Positions 28,412 to 36,390 of a DNA stretch of 64,000 nt are shown here, one piece after another. The translations under genes were made by a program, and so were the position numbers. Numbering within the stretch: the stretch's first letter is position 1; the number at the start of each line of letters is the position of its first letter. The DNA is from Aliirhizobium wenxiniae (GTDB lineage: Bacteria; Pseudomonadota; Alphaproteobacteria; Rhizobiales; Rhizobiaceae). The stretch spans positions 248,001 through 312,000 of the forward strand of contig NZ_JACHEG010000002.1 of NCBI RefSeq assembly GCF_014201355.1, written 5' to 3'. The notes beneath the pieces are model-generated. The model did no database searches, was not told where the DNA came from, and was given only the letters and a program-made list of their open reading frames with translations.

Positions 28412-29617
28412 TCATGAAGCCTTGCGTTCCCAGCTTACGAAGGGGTCGGCGAGGTTCTTCCAGAGTTCCGGGGTGAAAGCGGGAGCATCGACCAGACAGG
28501 TATCGAGTTCTGCTCTGATTTTCTGCTCGTCCATCGGATCTGCACCGATGAAGACGATCTCCTGCCGCCGGTCACCCCAGACGGGATCGAGATAGGGCTT
28601 CATCATCTCGGCGAATTCCGGCGTCTGTGGCCAGCGTTCCTTCGGCACCGCCGACCACCAAAGTCCCGTTCTACCAGTGCGAACCAGCGCACCCGCCTGG
28701 CTGATCTCGCCGACGAAATGCGGGCGTGTCGCCAGCCAGAAAAAGCCCTTGGCACGGACGACGCCTGGCCACGACCTGTCGATGAAGCGCTGGAATTTGG
28801 CCGGATCGAAGGGCATTCTGGCGCGATAAACGAATGAGCGGATACCGTATTCTTCCGTTTCCGGCACATGGTCCTTGAAACCGTGCAATTCCTTGAACCA
28901 GAGTGGATGCTGTTCCGCCTTGTCGATATCGAAACGGCCGGTGCCCAGCACATCTGTGAGGTCCACCTTGCCGAAATCCGTCTCGATCAATTTGGCATCC
29001 GGATTGAGCGCCACGATGATTTTGCGCGCGGCGTCGCGTTCGTCGGGTGTCGCAGTGCCGACCTTGTTCAGCACCACCACATCAGCGAATTCGATCTGCT
29101 CGACCAAGAGATCGACAATGGTGCGATTGTCCCCCTCGCCCGCCGTCTCGCCGCGATCCGCAAGGAAGTCACCTGAACCGTAGTCCTTCAGCAGATTGGC
29201 GGCATCGACGACGGTCACCATCGTGTCCAGCCTCGATATGTCCGAAAGGCTGCGCCCGTCCTCATCGCGAAAATCGAAGGTCGTGGCGACAGGCAACGGC
29301 TCGGCAATGCCGGTGGATTCGATCAGCAGGTAATCGAACCGCCCCTGCTCGGCGAGCGCGCGTACCTCTTTCAGGAGATCGTCACGCAGCGTGCAGCAGA
29401 TGCAGCCATTGGTCATTTCCACAAGCTGCTCTTCGGTGCGCGACAGATTGGCGCCACCATCACGCACGAGGGCGGCGTCGATATTCACCTCGCTCATGTC
29501 GTTGACGATCAGGGCCACGCGCATTCCCTGCCGGTTGGCGAGAATATGGTTCAGCATGGTGGTTTTGCCGGCACCGAGAAAGCCGGAAAGCACGGTGACG
29601 GGAAGCTTGTTTTTCAT
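28412..29617 (-). CDS. COG0523 (CobW/ZigA-type) GTP-binding metal chaperone
   Basis: COG0523 GTPases deliver or insert metals, with zinc, cobalt or iron subgroups. The 401-aa protein has Walker [16 protein letters not shown] (about residues 10-24), the metal motif [11 protein letters not shown] (C-x-C-C, about 70-80), [11 protein letters not shown], the base-specificity motif VVLNKVG and a CobW C-terminal domain ([20 protein letters not shown]). The long C-terminal region resembles the ZigA/YciC zinc-starvation subgroup. A Zur-like palindrome 24 bases upstream supports zinc control, yet the gene faces a B12-regulated operon, so a cobalt link cannot be excluded. Confidence 0.88.
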   Translation of the reverse strand: MKNKLPVTVLSGFLGAGKTTMLNHILANRQGMRVALIVNDMSEVNIDAALVRDGGANLSRTEEQLVEMTNGCICCTLRDDLLKEVRALAEQGRFDYLLIESTGIAEPLPVATTFDFRDEDGRSLSDISRLDTMVTVVDAANLLKDYGSGDFLADRGETAGEGDNRTIVDLLVEQIEFADVVVLNKVGTATPDERDAARKIIVALNPDAKLIETDFGKVDLTDVLGTGRFDIDKAEQHPLWFKELHGFKDHVPETEEYGIRSFVYRARMPFDPAKFQRFIDRSWPGVVRAKGFFWLATRPHFVGEISQAGALVRTGRTGLWWSAVPKERWPQTPEFAEMMKPYLDPVWGDRRQEIVFIGADPMDEQKIRAELDTCLVDAPAFTPELWKNLADPFVSWERKAS

Positions 29618-29640
29618 TGCACATGTCCATTGCGATTATC

Positions 29641-29658
29641 GTAACGTTATACTATTAC
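29641..29658. promoter_or_regulatory. Candidate Zur operator
   Basis: GTAACGTTATACTATTAC is an imperfect palindrome (GTAA ... TATA ... TTAC) of the AT-rich Fur-family type. It lies 24 bases upstream of the COG0523 GTPase start, where a Zur repressor would control a ZigA-type gene. The assignment is by resemblance only. Confidence 0.45.
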
Positions 29659-29751
29659 ATCATCATGTGATCGAGGCGCTGTCAAGCCATCGCGGCGAAG
29701 GCACCTCATCACGCAAGTTCACTGGACAAGCTTCGGCGCGTCTCCTATCAA

Positions 29752-29928
29752 GGGTGCGCTACGGTTCTGCATTCGCAGATGAAAAGGGAACGCGGTGGGG
29801 TCTTTTGGACCGATCCCGCGACTGCCCTCGCAACTGTAAGCGGCGAGCCTTTCGTCACAGCCACTGGCCTTTCGGCCGGGAAGGAGACGAGAAGGCATTC
29901 GAGCCGCAAGTCAGGAGACCTGCCGTGG
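29752..29928 (+). promoter_or_regulatory. Cobalamin riboswitch upstream of the binding-protein operon
   Basis: The conserved B12 riboswitch blocks occur in order: GATGAAAAGGGAACGCGGTG (29780-29797 region), CCCGCGACTGCC, CGCAACTGTAAGCGGCGAG (near 29830-29847), the B12 box GCCACTGG (29860-29867), GGGAAGG, and GCAAGTCAGGAGACCTGCC (29906-29924). High adenosylcobalamin or related corrinoid should switch off the transporter operon that starts at 30085. A small hairpin (29946-29963) follows, just before a GGGAG ribosome site and an ATG at 29976, plus another hairpin GACCGC-AATC-GCGGTC at 30014-30029; either could be part of the expression platform. Confidence 0.95.
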
Positions 29929-30084
29929 CTAAGGCTAGACCAATACCGGACGAGGTGTTCCGGCAGGGAGATGTTATGACGCAAGCGACCCCGTCGCCCG
30001 CCATTTTGATGCAGACCGCAATCGCGGTCGTGCTTCGTCCTGCCTTTCATCCCGGCTCAGCCATTTTCTTTGAAAGGACAGGAC

Positions 30085-31104
30085 ATGAAACTCGGCTTGA
30101 TCGCCGCATTCTTTGCGGTTTCCACCGCCGCACTTCCCGCAACGGCATTCGCAGCCTCGACCAGCTATCCGCTGACAGTTGAGAATTGCGGACAGAAGGT
30201 AACCTTCGACAAGGCACCGTCAAAGATCGTTTCCATCGGCCAGGGCATGACCGAAGTGCTCTATTCGCTCGGCTTGGCGGACAAGGTCGCCGGCACGGCC
30301 GTCTGGGTCGGCCCGGTTCTGCCGCAATATGCAGAGGCGAATGCGAAGATCAAACGGCTTGCCGACAATGATCCTAGCTTCGAGTCGATCGTCGGCCTGG
30401 AACCGGATCTGGTCGCGGCCGAATTCGAATGGCATGTCGGGCCGATGGGCTCCGTCGCCAAGCGCGAACAGTTTTCCGATATCGGCGTCAATACCTATCT
30501 GTCGCCGGCCGATTGCGTTGCCAAGACCAATCTCGATGGTGGCGATGGGGTGCGCAAGGAGCTATTCACGATGGACCTGATCTATCAGGAGATCGCCGAG
30601 CTCGCCGAAATCTTCGACATCCAGGATCGCGGCACCAAGCTGATCGCCGATCTCAAGGCGCGTGAAGCCGCCGCCGTCGCCTCGATCAAGGGCGCGGAAG
30701 CCAAGAACATGCCGATCGTCTTCTGGTTCTCCAGCAAGGAAACCAAGGGCGACGCCTTCATTGCCGGCAAGAACAGCGCACCGGCCTATATCCTAAAGAC
30801 GCTCGGCGCGACGAATGTCGTGACGACGGAAGAAGAATGGCCGCTGGTCGGCTGGGAAACGATCGCTCAAGCCAACCCGGCGGTGATCGTCATCGCCACG
30901 ATGGACCGCCGCCGTTATGCCGCCGATGATCCGGCGGTCAAAACCTCCTTCCTCGAAAACGATCCGGTCGTCAGCCAGCTCGATGCGGTGAAGAACAAGC
31001 GCTTCGTGATGATGGACGCACAATCGATGAACCCGACGATCCGCACGATCGACGGCATCGAGACGCTCGCTGAGGGCATTCGCTCCTTCGGACTTGCGAA
31101 CTAG
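30085..31104 (+). CDS. Periplasmic corrinoid/iron-complex-type ABC substrate-binding protein 1
   Basis: The 339-aa protein has a signal peptide (MKLGLIAAFFAVSTAALPAT, cleavage near AFAA) and a TroA/BtuF-like helical-backbone fold: SYPLTVENCGQKVTFDKAPS, SIGQGMTEVLYSLGLADKVAG and EEWPLVGWETIAQANPAVIV. BtuF-family proteins bind cobalamin, FepB/FhuD relatives bind iron chelates. The upstream cobalamin riboswitch makes a corrinoid the best guess. The ATG at 30085 has GAAAGGACAGGAC upstream. The next gene is a clear paralogue with the same leader sequence. Confidence 0.9.
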   Translation: MKLGLIAAFFAVSTAALPATAFAASTSYPLTVENCGQKVTFDKAPSKIVSIGQGMTEVLYSLGLADKVAGTAVWVGPVLPQYAEANAKIKRLADNDPSFESIVGLEPDLVAAEFEWHVGPMGSVAKREQFSDIGVNTYLSPADCVAKTNLDGGDGVRKELFTMDLIYQEIAELAEIFDIQDRGTKLIADLKAREAAAVASIKGAEAKNMPIVFWFSSKETKGDAFIAGKNSAPAYILKTLGATNVVTTEEEWPLVGWETIAQANPAVIVIATMDRRRYAADDPAVKTSFLENDPVVSQLDAVKNKRFVMMDAQSMNPTIRTIDGIETLAEGIRSFGLAN

Positions 31105-31183
31105 GCCGTGCCGCCTGCACCGCCCGCCATCCGGCCGGGCGGTGTCTCTCCGGCATCTCATCCGTCTTCCGAAAGGACAGGAC

Positions 31184-32197
31184 ATGAAATACGGCCTGAT
31201 CGCCGCTCTTATTGCGTTTCCCCTCACCGCTTTGCCATCCGTGGCATTCGCCGCCCCGACCAGCTATCCGTTGACGATCGAAAATTGCGACTCAAATGTC
31301 GTCATCGAAAAAGCCCCGCAACACGCCGTCGGCCTCGGCCAGAACAGCACCGAGATCCTGCTGATGCTGGGTCTTGCCGACCGCATGGCCGGCAGTGCCA
31401 TCTGGGTGTCACCGGTTCTGCCCGAGCTTGCAGCCGACAATGAAAAGGTCCATCGCATCGCCGCCAACACCCCGAATTTCGAGGCTGTCGTGGCACGCGA
31501 ACCGGATTTCATCGCGGCTCAGTTCCTCACCTCTGTCGGACCGCAGGGACGTGTCGGAACACGCCAGCAGTTTTCCGATCTCGGCGTGCCGAGTTATGTT
31601 TCGCCGACCGATTGCGTGGTGACCGACAATAGCGTTTCCGACGGGAGCCGGAAGAAGATGTTCTCGATGGATCTGCTCTATCAGGAGATCGACGAACTTT
31701 CGCGCATCTTCGACGTGGCGGATCGCGGCGAAAAGCTGATTGCGGAGATAAAGGCACGCGAAGCGGCGGTGCGCGCACGCGTGGCTGACAAGGCGAAGGA
31801 TGTCAGCCTCGTCTACTGGTTCTCCTCGCCGGAAGTCGCAGGCGATGCATGGGTGGCCGGCAAAAACGGCGCATCCGGCTATATTACCCAGGTTCTCGGT
31901 GCCAGCAACGTTGTTGCATCGGAACAGGAATGGCCGCTGGTCGGCTGGGAAGCGATTGCCGCGGAAGACCCGACGGTGATCGTCATCGGCACGATGGACC
32001 GGCGCACACAGGGGGCTGACGATCCGGCCGTGAAGAGGACGTTCCTCACCAAGGATCCGGTTGTCAGCAAGCTCGAAGCCGTCGAGAAAGGCCATATCGT
32101 CGAGATGGACGCCCAGGCGATGAACCCGACGATCCGCACGATCTCCGGCCTTGAAACCGTCGCCGCCTCCCTCGAACGTTTCGGATTGCTGAAGTGA
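31184..32197 (+). CDS. Periplasmic corrinoid/iron-complex-type ABC substrate-binding protein 2 (paralogue)
   Basis: This 337-aa protein aligns with the preceding gene over its whole length: signal MKYGLIAALIAFPLTALPSV, then TSYPLTIENCDSNVVIEKAP, EQEWPLVGWEAIAAEDPTVI and MDAQAMNPTIRTISGLETVA. The ligand-facing middle part has diverged more (PSYVSPTDCVVTDNS), suggesting a different ligand preference. A 19-base identical stretch around the start codon (30072-30090 and 31171-31189) shows a tandem duplication. Its stop overlaps the permease GTG start (GTGA). Confidence 0.9.
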   Translation: MKYGLIAALIAFPLTALPSVAFAAPTSYPLTIENCDSNVVIEKAPQHAVGLGQNSTEILLMLGLADRMAGSAIWVSPVLPELAADNEKVHRIAANTPNFEAVVAREPDFIAAQFLTSVGPQGRVGTRQQFSDLGVPSYVSPTDCVVTDNSVSDGSRKKMFSMDLLYQEIDELSRIFDVADRGEKLIAEIKAREAAVRARVADKAKDVSLVYWFSSPEVAGDAWVAGKNGASGYITQVLGASNVVASEQEWPLVGWEAIAAEDPTVIVIGTMDRRTQGADDPAVKRTFLTKDPVVSKLEAVEKGHIVEMDAQAMNPTIRTISGLETVAASLERFGLLK

Positions 32198-33225
32198 CGC
32201 CATCCCGCATCAGGCTCTGGGCCGCCGGCACTGCCGGCGTCCTCCTCGTCCTCGCCGCCCTTCTCGTCGCGATCACCGCAGGCGTTGCGATCGGCGAGAT
32301 GACCATTCCGATGAAAACCACGGCTGCTGCGGTGACCAACCGTCTCGGCCTCACCGATATCGCCGTGCCGCGTATTCAGGAAGCGGTGATCTGGGATTAC
32401 CGTCTGTCGCGCTCGCTGGTTGCCGCCTTCTGCGGTGCCGGACTGGCGCTTTCCGGGGCTATCCTGCAGTCGCTGCTTCGTAATCCGCTGGCAGAACCTT
32501 ACGTGCTCGGCATATCGGCCGGTGCCTCGACAGGTGCGGTGTCCGTCATGCTGCTCGGCTTCGGCGCGGGGGCGATCTCGCTATCGGCGGGTGCTTTTGC
32601 CGGCGCGCTTCTCGCCTTCGCCTTCGTCGTGATGCTGGCCAGCGGGCGACAGACGGCGGATCGCACCATCCTTGCCGGTGTCGCCGCCTCGCAGCTCTTT
32701 AATGCGCTCACCTCCTATATCGTCTCGACCTCGGCCAATGCCGAACAGGCGCGCAGCGTGATGTTCTGGCTGCTGGGCAGTTTTGCCGGCGTGCGCTGGC
32801 CGGATGTGGCGCTTGCCGCCTCCGTCGTCAGCATCGGCCTTATCGTCTGCATCTGGCATTCCCGGGCGCTCGACGCCTTCACCTTCGGCGAAGATGCAGC
32901 CCGCTCGCTCGGCATTGCCGTCCAGCGGGTCCGCGTCGTCCTACTGCTGGTCACGGCCCTGATGACCGCCACGATGGTCAGCATGGTTGGCGCGATCGGT
33001 TTCGTCGGGCTGGTCATTCCTCATGCAGCCCGCTTCATCGTCGGGCCGGGGCATATGCGGCTGCTGCCCGCCTGCGCGCTCGTCGGCGCGCTGTTCATGG
33101 TGGTTGCCGATATCGTCTCGCGCATCATCATCGCGCCGCAGGTGCTTCCCATCGGCGTCGTCACGGCGCTAGTCGGCGTGCCTTTCTTCTCGGTCATTCT
33201 CTACCGGGCAAGGAGGGTCGCATGA
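32194..33225 (+). CDS. FecCD/BtuC-type ABC transporter permease
   Basis: The 343-aa membrane protein belongs to the FecCD family that moves cobalamin or iron chelates. It shows WDYRLSRSLVAAFCGAGLAL, LRNPLAEPYVLGISAGASTG (about 93-112), VMFWLLGSFAGVRWPDV and GAIGFVGLVIPHAARFIVGP, the loop that contacts the ATPase. About ten hydrophobic segments are present. The GTG start overlaps the upstream stop and its own stop overlaps the ATPase start (ATGA), so the transporter genes are coupled. Confidence 0.93.
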   Translation: MTPSRIRLWAAGTAGVLLVLAALLVAITAGVAIGEMTIPMKTTAAAVTNRLGLTDIAVPRIQEAVIWDYRLSRSLVAAFCGAGLALSGAILQSLLRNPLAEPYVLGISAGASTGAVSVMLLGFGAGAISLSAGAFAGALLAFAFVVMLASGRQTADRTILAGVAASQLFNALTSYIVSTSANAEQARSVMFWLLGSFAGVRWPDVALAASVVSIGLIVCIWHSRALDAFTFGEDAARSLGIAVQRVRVVLLLVTALMTATMVSMVGAIGFVGLVIPHAARFIVGPGHMRLLPACALVGALFMVVADIVSRIIIAPQVLPIGVVTALVGVPFFSVILYRARRVA

Positions 33226-33983
33226 CGCTCGCAGCCAATGCCGTCCGCTGGCTTGCCGGCCGTAAGGTGATCGTCGATGGCGTTTCCGTCTCGGTGGAGC
33301 CGGGCCAGACGCTCGGACTGATCGGGCCGAACGGATCGGGGAAATCCTCGCTCATCCGCCTGCTGGCGGGTCTGAGAGCACCCGCAGAGGGCGACGTGCT
33401 GCTCGACAATCGCAAAATCGCCGGTTTCGGCCGCCGCGAGCTTGCCCGCCGTGTCGCAGTCGTCGAACAACATTCGATGACCGAGGCGAATGTCACCGTA
33501 CTCGACGTGGTGAAGCTCGGGCGCACGCCGCATCGCTCCGCCCTTTCTCCCTGGACCGGCGCTGACGATGAGATCGTCGAGGATGCACTTGTCCGCGTAG
33601 GCCTCACCGATCGTCGCGACCAGTTCTGGCATACGCTTTCGGGCGGCGAGCGGCAGCGGGTTCAGCTCGCCCGGGCGCTGGCGCAATCCCCCTCGGTGCT
33701 GATCCTCGACGAGCCGACCAACCATCTCGACATCCAACACCAGATCGACATCCTGCGGCTGGTGGAAGACCTGTCGGTGACGACGGTGGTGGCGATCCAC
33801 GACCTTAACCTCGCCGCCCGGTTCTGCGATCGCATCGCCGTGCTGTCGGAAGGAAAGCTCATCACCTGCGGCACGCCCACCGAGATCCTCACCGAACAGA
33901 TGATCGCCGATGTGTTCGGGGTCGAGGCGCATGTCTCCACCTCGGCCCATCACGGCCGCCTCCATATCCAATTCCTGATGTAG
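33222..33983 (+). CDS. FecE/BtuD-type ABC transporter ATPase
   Basis: A 253-aa nucleotide-binding subunit: Walker A GLIGPNGSGKSSLIRLLAG (about residues 34-52), Q-loop VVEQHSM, signature TLSGGERQRVQLARAL, Walker B SVLILDEPTNHLD and H-loop VVAIHDLNLA. It powers the upstream permease. The methyltransferase gene follows only nine bases later, so it belongs to the same riboswitch-controlled transcript. Confidence 0.95.
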   Translation: MTLAANAVRWLAGRKVIVDGVSVSVEPGQTLGLIGPNGSGKSSLIRLLAGLRAPAEGDVLLDNRKIAGFGRRELARRVAVVEQHSMTEANVTVLDVVKLGRTPHRSALSPWTGADDEIVEDALVRVGLTDRRDQFWHTLSGGERQRVQLARALAQSPSVLILDEPTNHLDIQHQIDILRLVEDLSVTTVVAIHDLNLAARFCDRIAVLSEGKLITCGTPTEILTEQMIADVFGVEAHVSTSAHHGRLHIQFLM

Positions 33984-33992
33984 GCAAGACAG

Positions 33993-34772
33993 ATGCAAAA
34001 CTGGTCCATCAAGGATGATATCCGCGACTACTGGAGCCTGCGCGCCCAGACCTATGACCTTAGCCCCGGCCACGGCATCGCCAGACATGCAGAGATCGAA
34101 GCCTGGAGCCATCTGATCCGCCGCCATCTCGGGGATGGCGAAGGCAGGAAGGCGCTCGACCTCGCCTGCGGCACTGGCGTGATGACAATGCTGATGCATG
34201 GCCTCGGCTTCAAGGTGACGGGACTGGACTTTACCGAACCGATGATGGCGCGTGCCCGGCGCAAGTCGGATGAGGCGAATGCTTCGATCCGGTTTCTGAC
34301 GCGCGATGCGGAAGAGACGATGGAGCCGGACGGTACTTATGACGTCATCATCGCCCGACATCTCGCCTGGACACTGACCGATCCCGAAAAGGCATTCACA
34401 GACTGGCTGCGCATTCTCAAGCCCGGCGGTCGCCTGCTGATCATCGACGGTGATTTCGTCCGCAAGCACTGGATGGAGAGGCTTCTCCCCCTGCTCGACC
34501 GCGTGTTCGGCAAGCAGCAGGACGGCCATAGCCTGCTGACACCGGAGCAATGGCACCATCACGAGCGGATTGTCGGTCAGGTGCATTTCAAGGATGGGAT
34601 CAGGGCGGATGATACGGTGAAGCTGTTTAAGGCAACCGGATTTGGCGAACTCAGGATCGAGACGGATCTTGCCGATATTCGCCGCAGTCGCGGTATCCGG
34701 CTTCTGTCGCGCAAAGGCCTTGCCTCGACGCTGCAGCACCGTTTTGCGATATCCGGCAGAAAGCCGCTCTGA
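33993..34772 (+). CDS. Class I SAM-dependent methyltransferase, last gene of the B12-riboswitch operon
   Basis: The 259-aa protein has a class I methyltransferase core: ALDLACGTGVMTMLMHGLGF (motif I, about residues 53-72), VTGLDFTEPMMARARRK (motif II acidic residue), and RILKPGGRLLIIDGDF (post motif). N- and C-terminal extensions (DYWSLRAQTYDLSPGHG; GRKPL end) resemble YcgJ/UbiE-like small-molecule enzymes. The substrate is unknown. Its position as last gene of a corrinoid-transport operon suggests a corrinoid or another chelator as substrate, which is inference. It converges on gmk with no gap. Confidence 0.82.
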   Translation: MQNWSIKDDIRDYWSLRAQTYDLSPGHGIARHAEIEAWSHLIRRHLGDGEGRKALDLACGTGVMTMLMHGLGFKVTGLDFTEPMMARARRKSDEANASIRFLTRDAEETMEPDGTYDVIIARHLAWTLTDPEKAFTDWLRILKPGGRLLIIDGDFVRKHWMERLLPLLDRVFGKQQDGHSLLTPEQWHHHERIVGQVHFKDGIRADDTVKLFKATGFGELRIETDLADIRRSRGIRLLSRKGLASTLQHRFAISGRKPL

Positions 34773-35447
34773 CTACAGCTTCGGCTCTTCGGTCAGCAAC
34801 GTGCCGACAAAGTCGAACAGGCCATGACGACGGTCGCGGCGGACGCGCTCGGCGTTGACGATACAGTTGACGTGGCCGAAAGCCTCGTCGAGATCGTCGT
34901 TGACGATGACGTAATCGTATTCGCGCCAGTGTTCGATCTCGGCGCGGGAGTTCAGCAGCCGCGTGCGGATCACGTCTTCCGAATCTTCCGCACGGCGGTG
35001 CAGGCGGGACTGCAGCTCGGTCATGGTCGGCGGCAGGACGAAGATCGAGACGATGTCGGCCTTCATCTTTTCCTGCAGCTGAAGTGCGCCCTGCCAGTCG
35101 ATGTCGAACAGCATGTCACGGCCCTCGGCCATGGCCTGCTCCACAGGCTCGCGCGGCGTTCCGTAGAAATTGCCGTGTACTTCTGCCCATTCCAGCAATT
35201 CGCCATTGTCGCGCATGCGCTCGAACTGCGGGATGGTGATGAAGTGATAATGCTTGCCGGCAATTTCGCTCGGACGCTTGGCGCGTGTCGTGACGCTAAC
35301 GGAGATTTCGAGACTGTGGTCGTCTCTGAGCAGGTTGCCAGCGATCGTCGATTTTCCGGCACCGGAGGGAGACGACAGCACGAGCATGAGCCCGCGTCGG
35401 GCAATTTTCGTATCTGCCTTGTCTGACGATGTCGGGGCCGGGCTCAT
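34773..35447 (-). CDS. gmk: Guanylate kinase
   Basis: Gmk phosphorylates GMP to GDP with ATP. The 224-aa protein shows Walker [19 protein letters not shown] (about residues 23-40), [19 protein letters not shown] (GMP-binding lid) and [18 protein letters not shown] six bases before the ATG at 35447 lies inside the last codons of yicC, so the two are coupled, as in many Rhizobiales. Confidence 0.96.
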   Translation of the reverse strand: MSPAPTSSDKADTKIARRGLMLVLSSPSGAGKSTIAGNLLRDDHSLEISVSVTTRAKRPSEIAGKHYHFITIPQFERMRDNGELLEWAEVHGNFYGTPREPVEQAMAEGRDMLFDIDWQGALQLQEKMKADIVSIFVLPPTMTELQSRLHRRAEDSEDVIRTRLLNSRAEIEHWREYDYVIVNDDLDEAFGHVNCIVNAERVRRDRRHGLFDFVGTLLTEEPKL

Positions 35448-35450
35448 CTC

Positions 35451-36338
35451 TTACTCCAGATTCTGGACCTGTTCGCGGAACTGGTCGATGACGACTTTCA
35501 GTTCGATGCCTGCAGCCGTTACAGCAGCGGAATTGGATTTGGAACAGATGGTATTCGATTCCCGGTTAAATTCCTGTGCAAGGAAATCGAGCTTGCGGCC
35601 GATCGGACCGCCCTTTTCCAGAAGCTCGCCGACAGCGGCCACATGTCCCTTCAGCCTATCGATCTCTTCGCGCAGGTCTGCCTTGGTCGCCAGAAGGGCC
35701 ACTTCGGCATAAAGCCGGTCGCGATCGAGAGCCGACTTGTCCTGCATGATCTGGTCGAGCTGCTGGTTCAGGCGGCGTGCGATCTCTTCGGGCGAGCGCG
35801 ACGCATCGGTCTCGACGATATAGGTCAGTTCGGCGATACGGGCCACATGTGCAGCGAGCACGGCGCGCAGTGCAGCCCCTTCCGTCTCGCGCATGCGCTT
35901 GAGGTTTGTAAGGGCCGTCGTCAGGCCCGACAGGATCGCGGCGTCACGGGCGAGAAGCGCATCCTCGCCGTCTTCCTGCTCGCGGATATCGACGAGACCG
36001 CGGATCGAGATCAGCGTATCGAGGCGTAACGGCGACGGATCGATGACATCCTTCAGCTCGTCGCGCAGCGCAAGTACGGCCGCCAGCGCATCACGATTGA
36101 CCACGGCCTCCATGCGCGTCTCGTCTACAGAGATCGACAGGGATACCTGGATATTGCCGCGGGAAAAGGCCTCACCGACCATGCGGCGGGTGTCCGGCTC
36201 CAGCCGCTCGAGCCCGGGCGGCAGGCGCAGACGTGCATCCAGCCCCTTGCCGTTGACCGATCGCAGCTCCCAGACGAAGCGGCTGCGCCCGCTGACACCT
36301 TCGCTGCGGGCAAAACCGGTCATCGACTGCAATGTCAT
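35451..36338 (-). CDS. yicC: YicC family endoribonuclease
   Basis: YicC proteins are hexameric endoribonucleases, reported in E. coli to promote decay of the small RNA RyhB. The 295-aa product starts MTLQSMTGFARSEG, the family hallmark, followed by WELRSVNGKGLDARLRLPPG, and ends LKVVIDQFREQVQNLE with YicC C-terminal (DUF1732) block GRKLDFLAQEFNRESNTICS. It lies between mltG and gmk. A hairpin at 36359-36379 separates it from mltG. Confidence 0.93.
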   Translation of the reverse strand: MTLQSMTGFARSEGVSGRSRFVWELRSVNGKGLDARLRLPPGLERLEPDTRRMVGEAFSRGNIQVSLSISVDETRMEAVVNRDALAAVLALRDELKDVIDPSPLRLDTLISIRGLVDIREQEDGEDALLARDAAILSGLTTALTNLKRMRETEGAALRAVLAAHVARIAELTYIVETDASRSPEEIARRLNQQLDQIMQDKSALDRDRLYAEVALLATKADLREEIDRLKGHVAAVGELLEKGGPIGRKLDFLAQEFNRESNTICSKSNSAAVTAAGIELKVVIDQFREQVQNLE

Positions 36339-36358
36339 TCAATCTACTCCATATGCGT

Positions 36359-36379
36359 GCCACCGCTTGGCGCGGTGGC
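36359..36379. other. Stem-loop between mltG and yicC
   Basis: GCCACCGC and GCGGTGGC form an eight-bp stem with loop TTGGC. On the minus strand there is no T run behind it, so it is more likely an intra-operon processing or partial-termination signal. Confidence 0.4.
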
Positions 36380-36390
36380 AAAAATCCTGG

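Noticed and set aside
33201..34739. Minus-strand open frame opposite the ABC ATPase and methyltransferase
   Set aside because: Composition and motif search by eye give nothing; the plus-strand genes have full motifs and overlaps.
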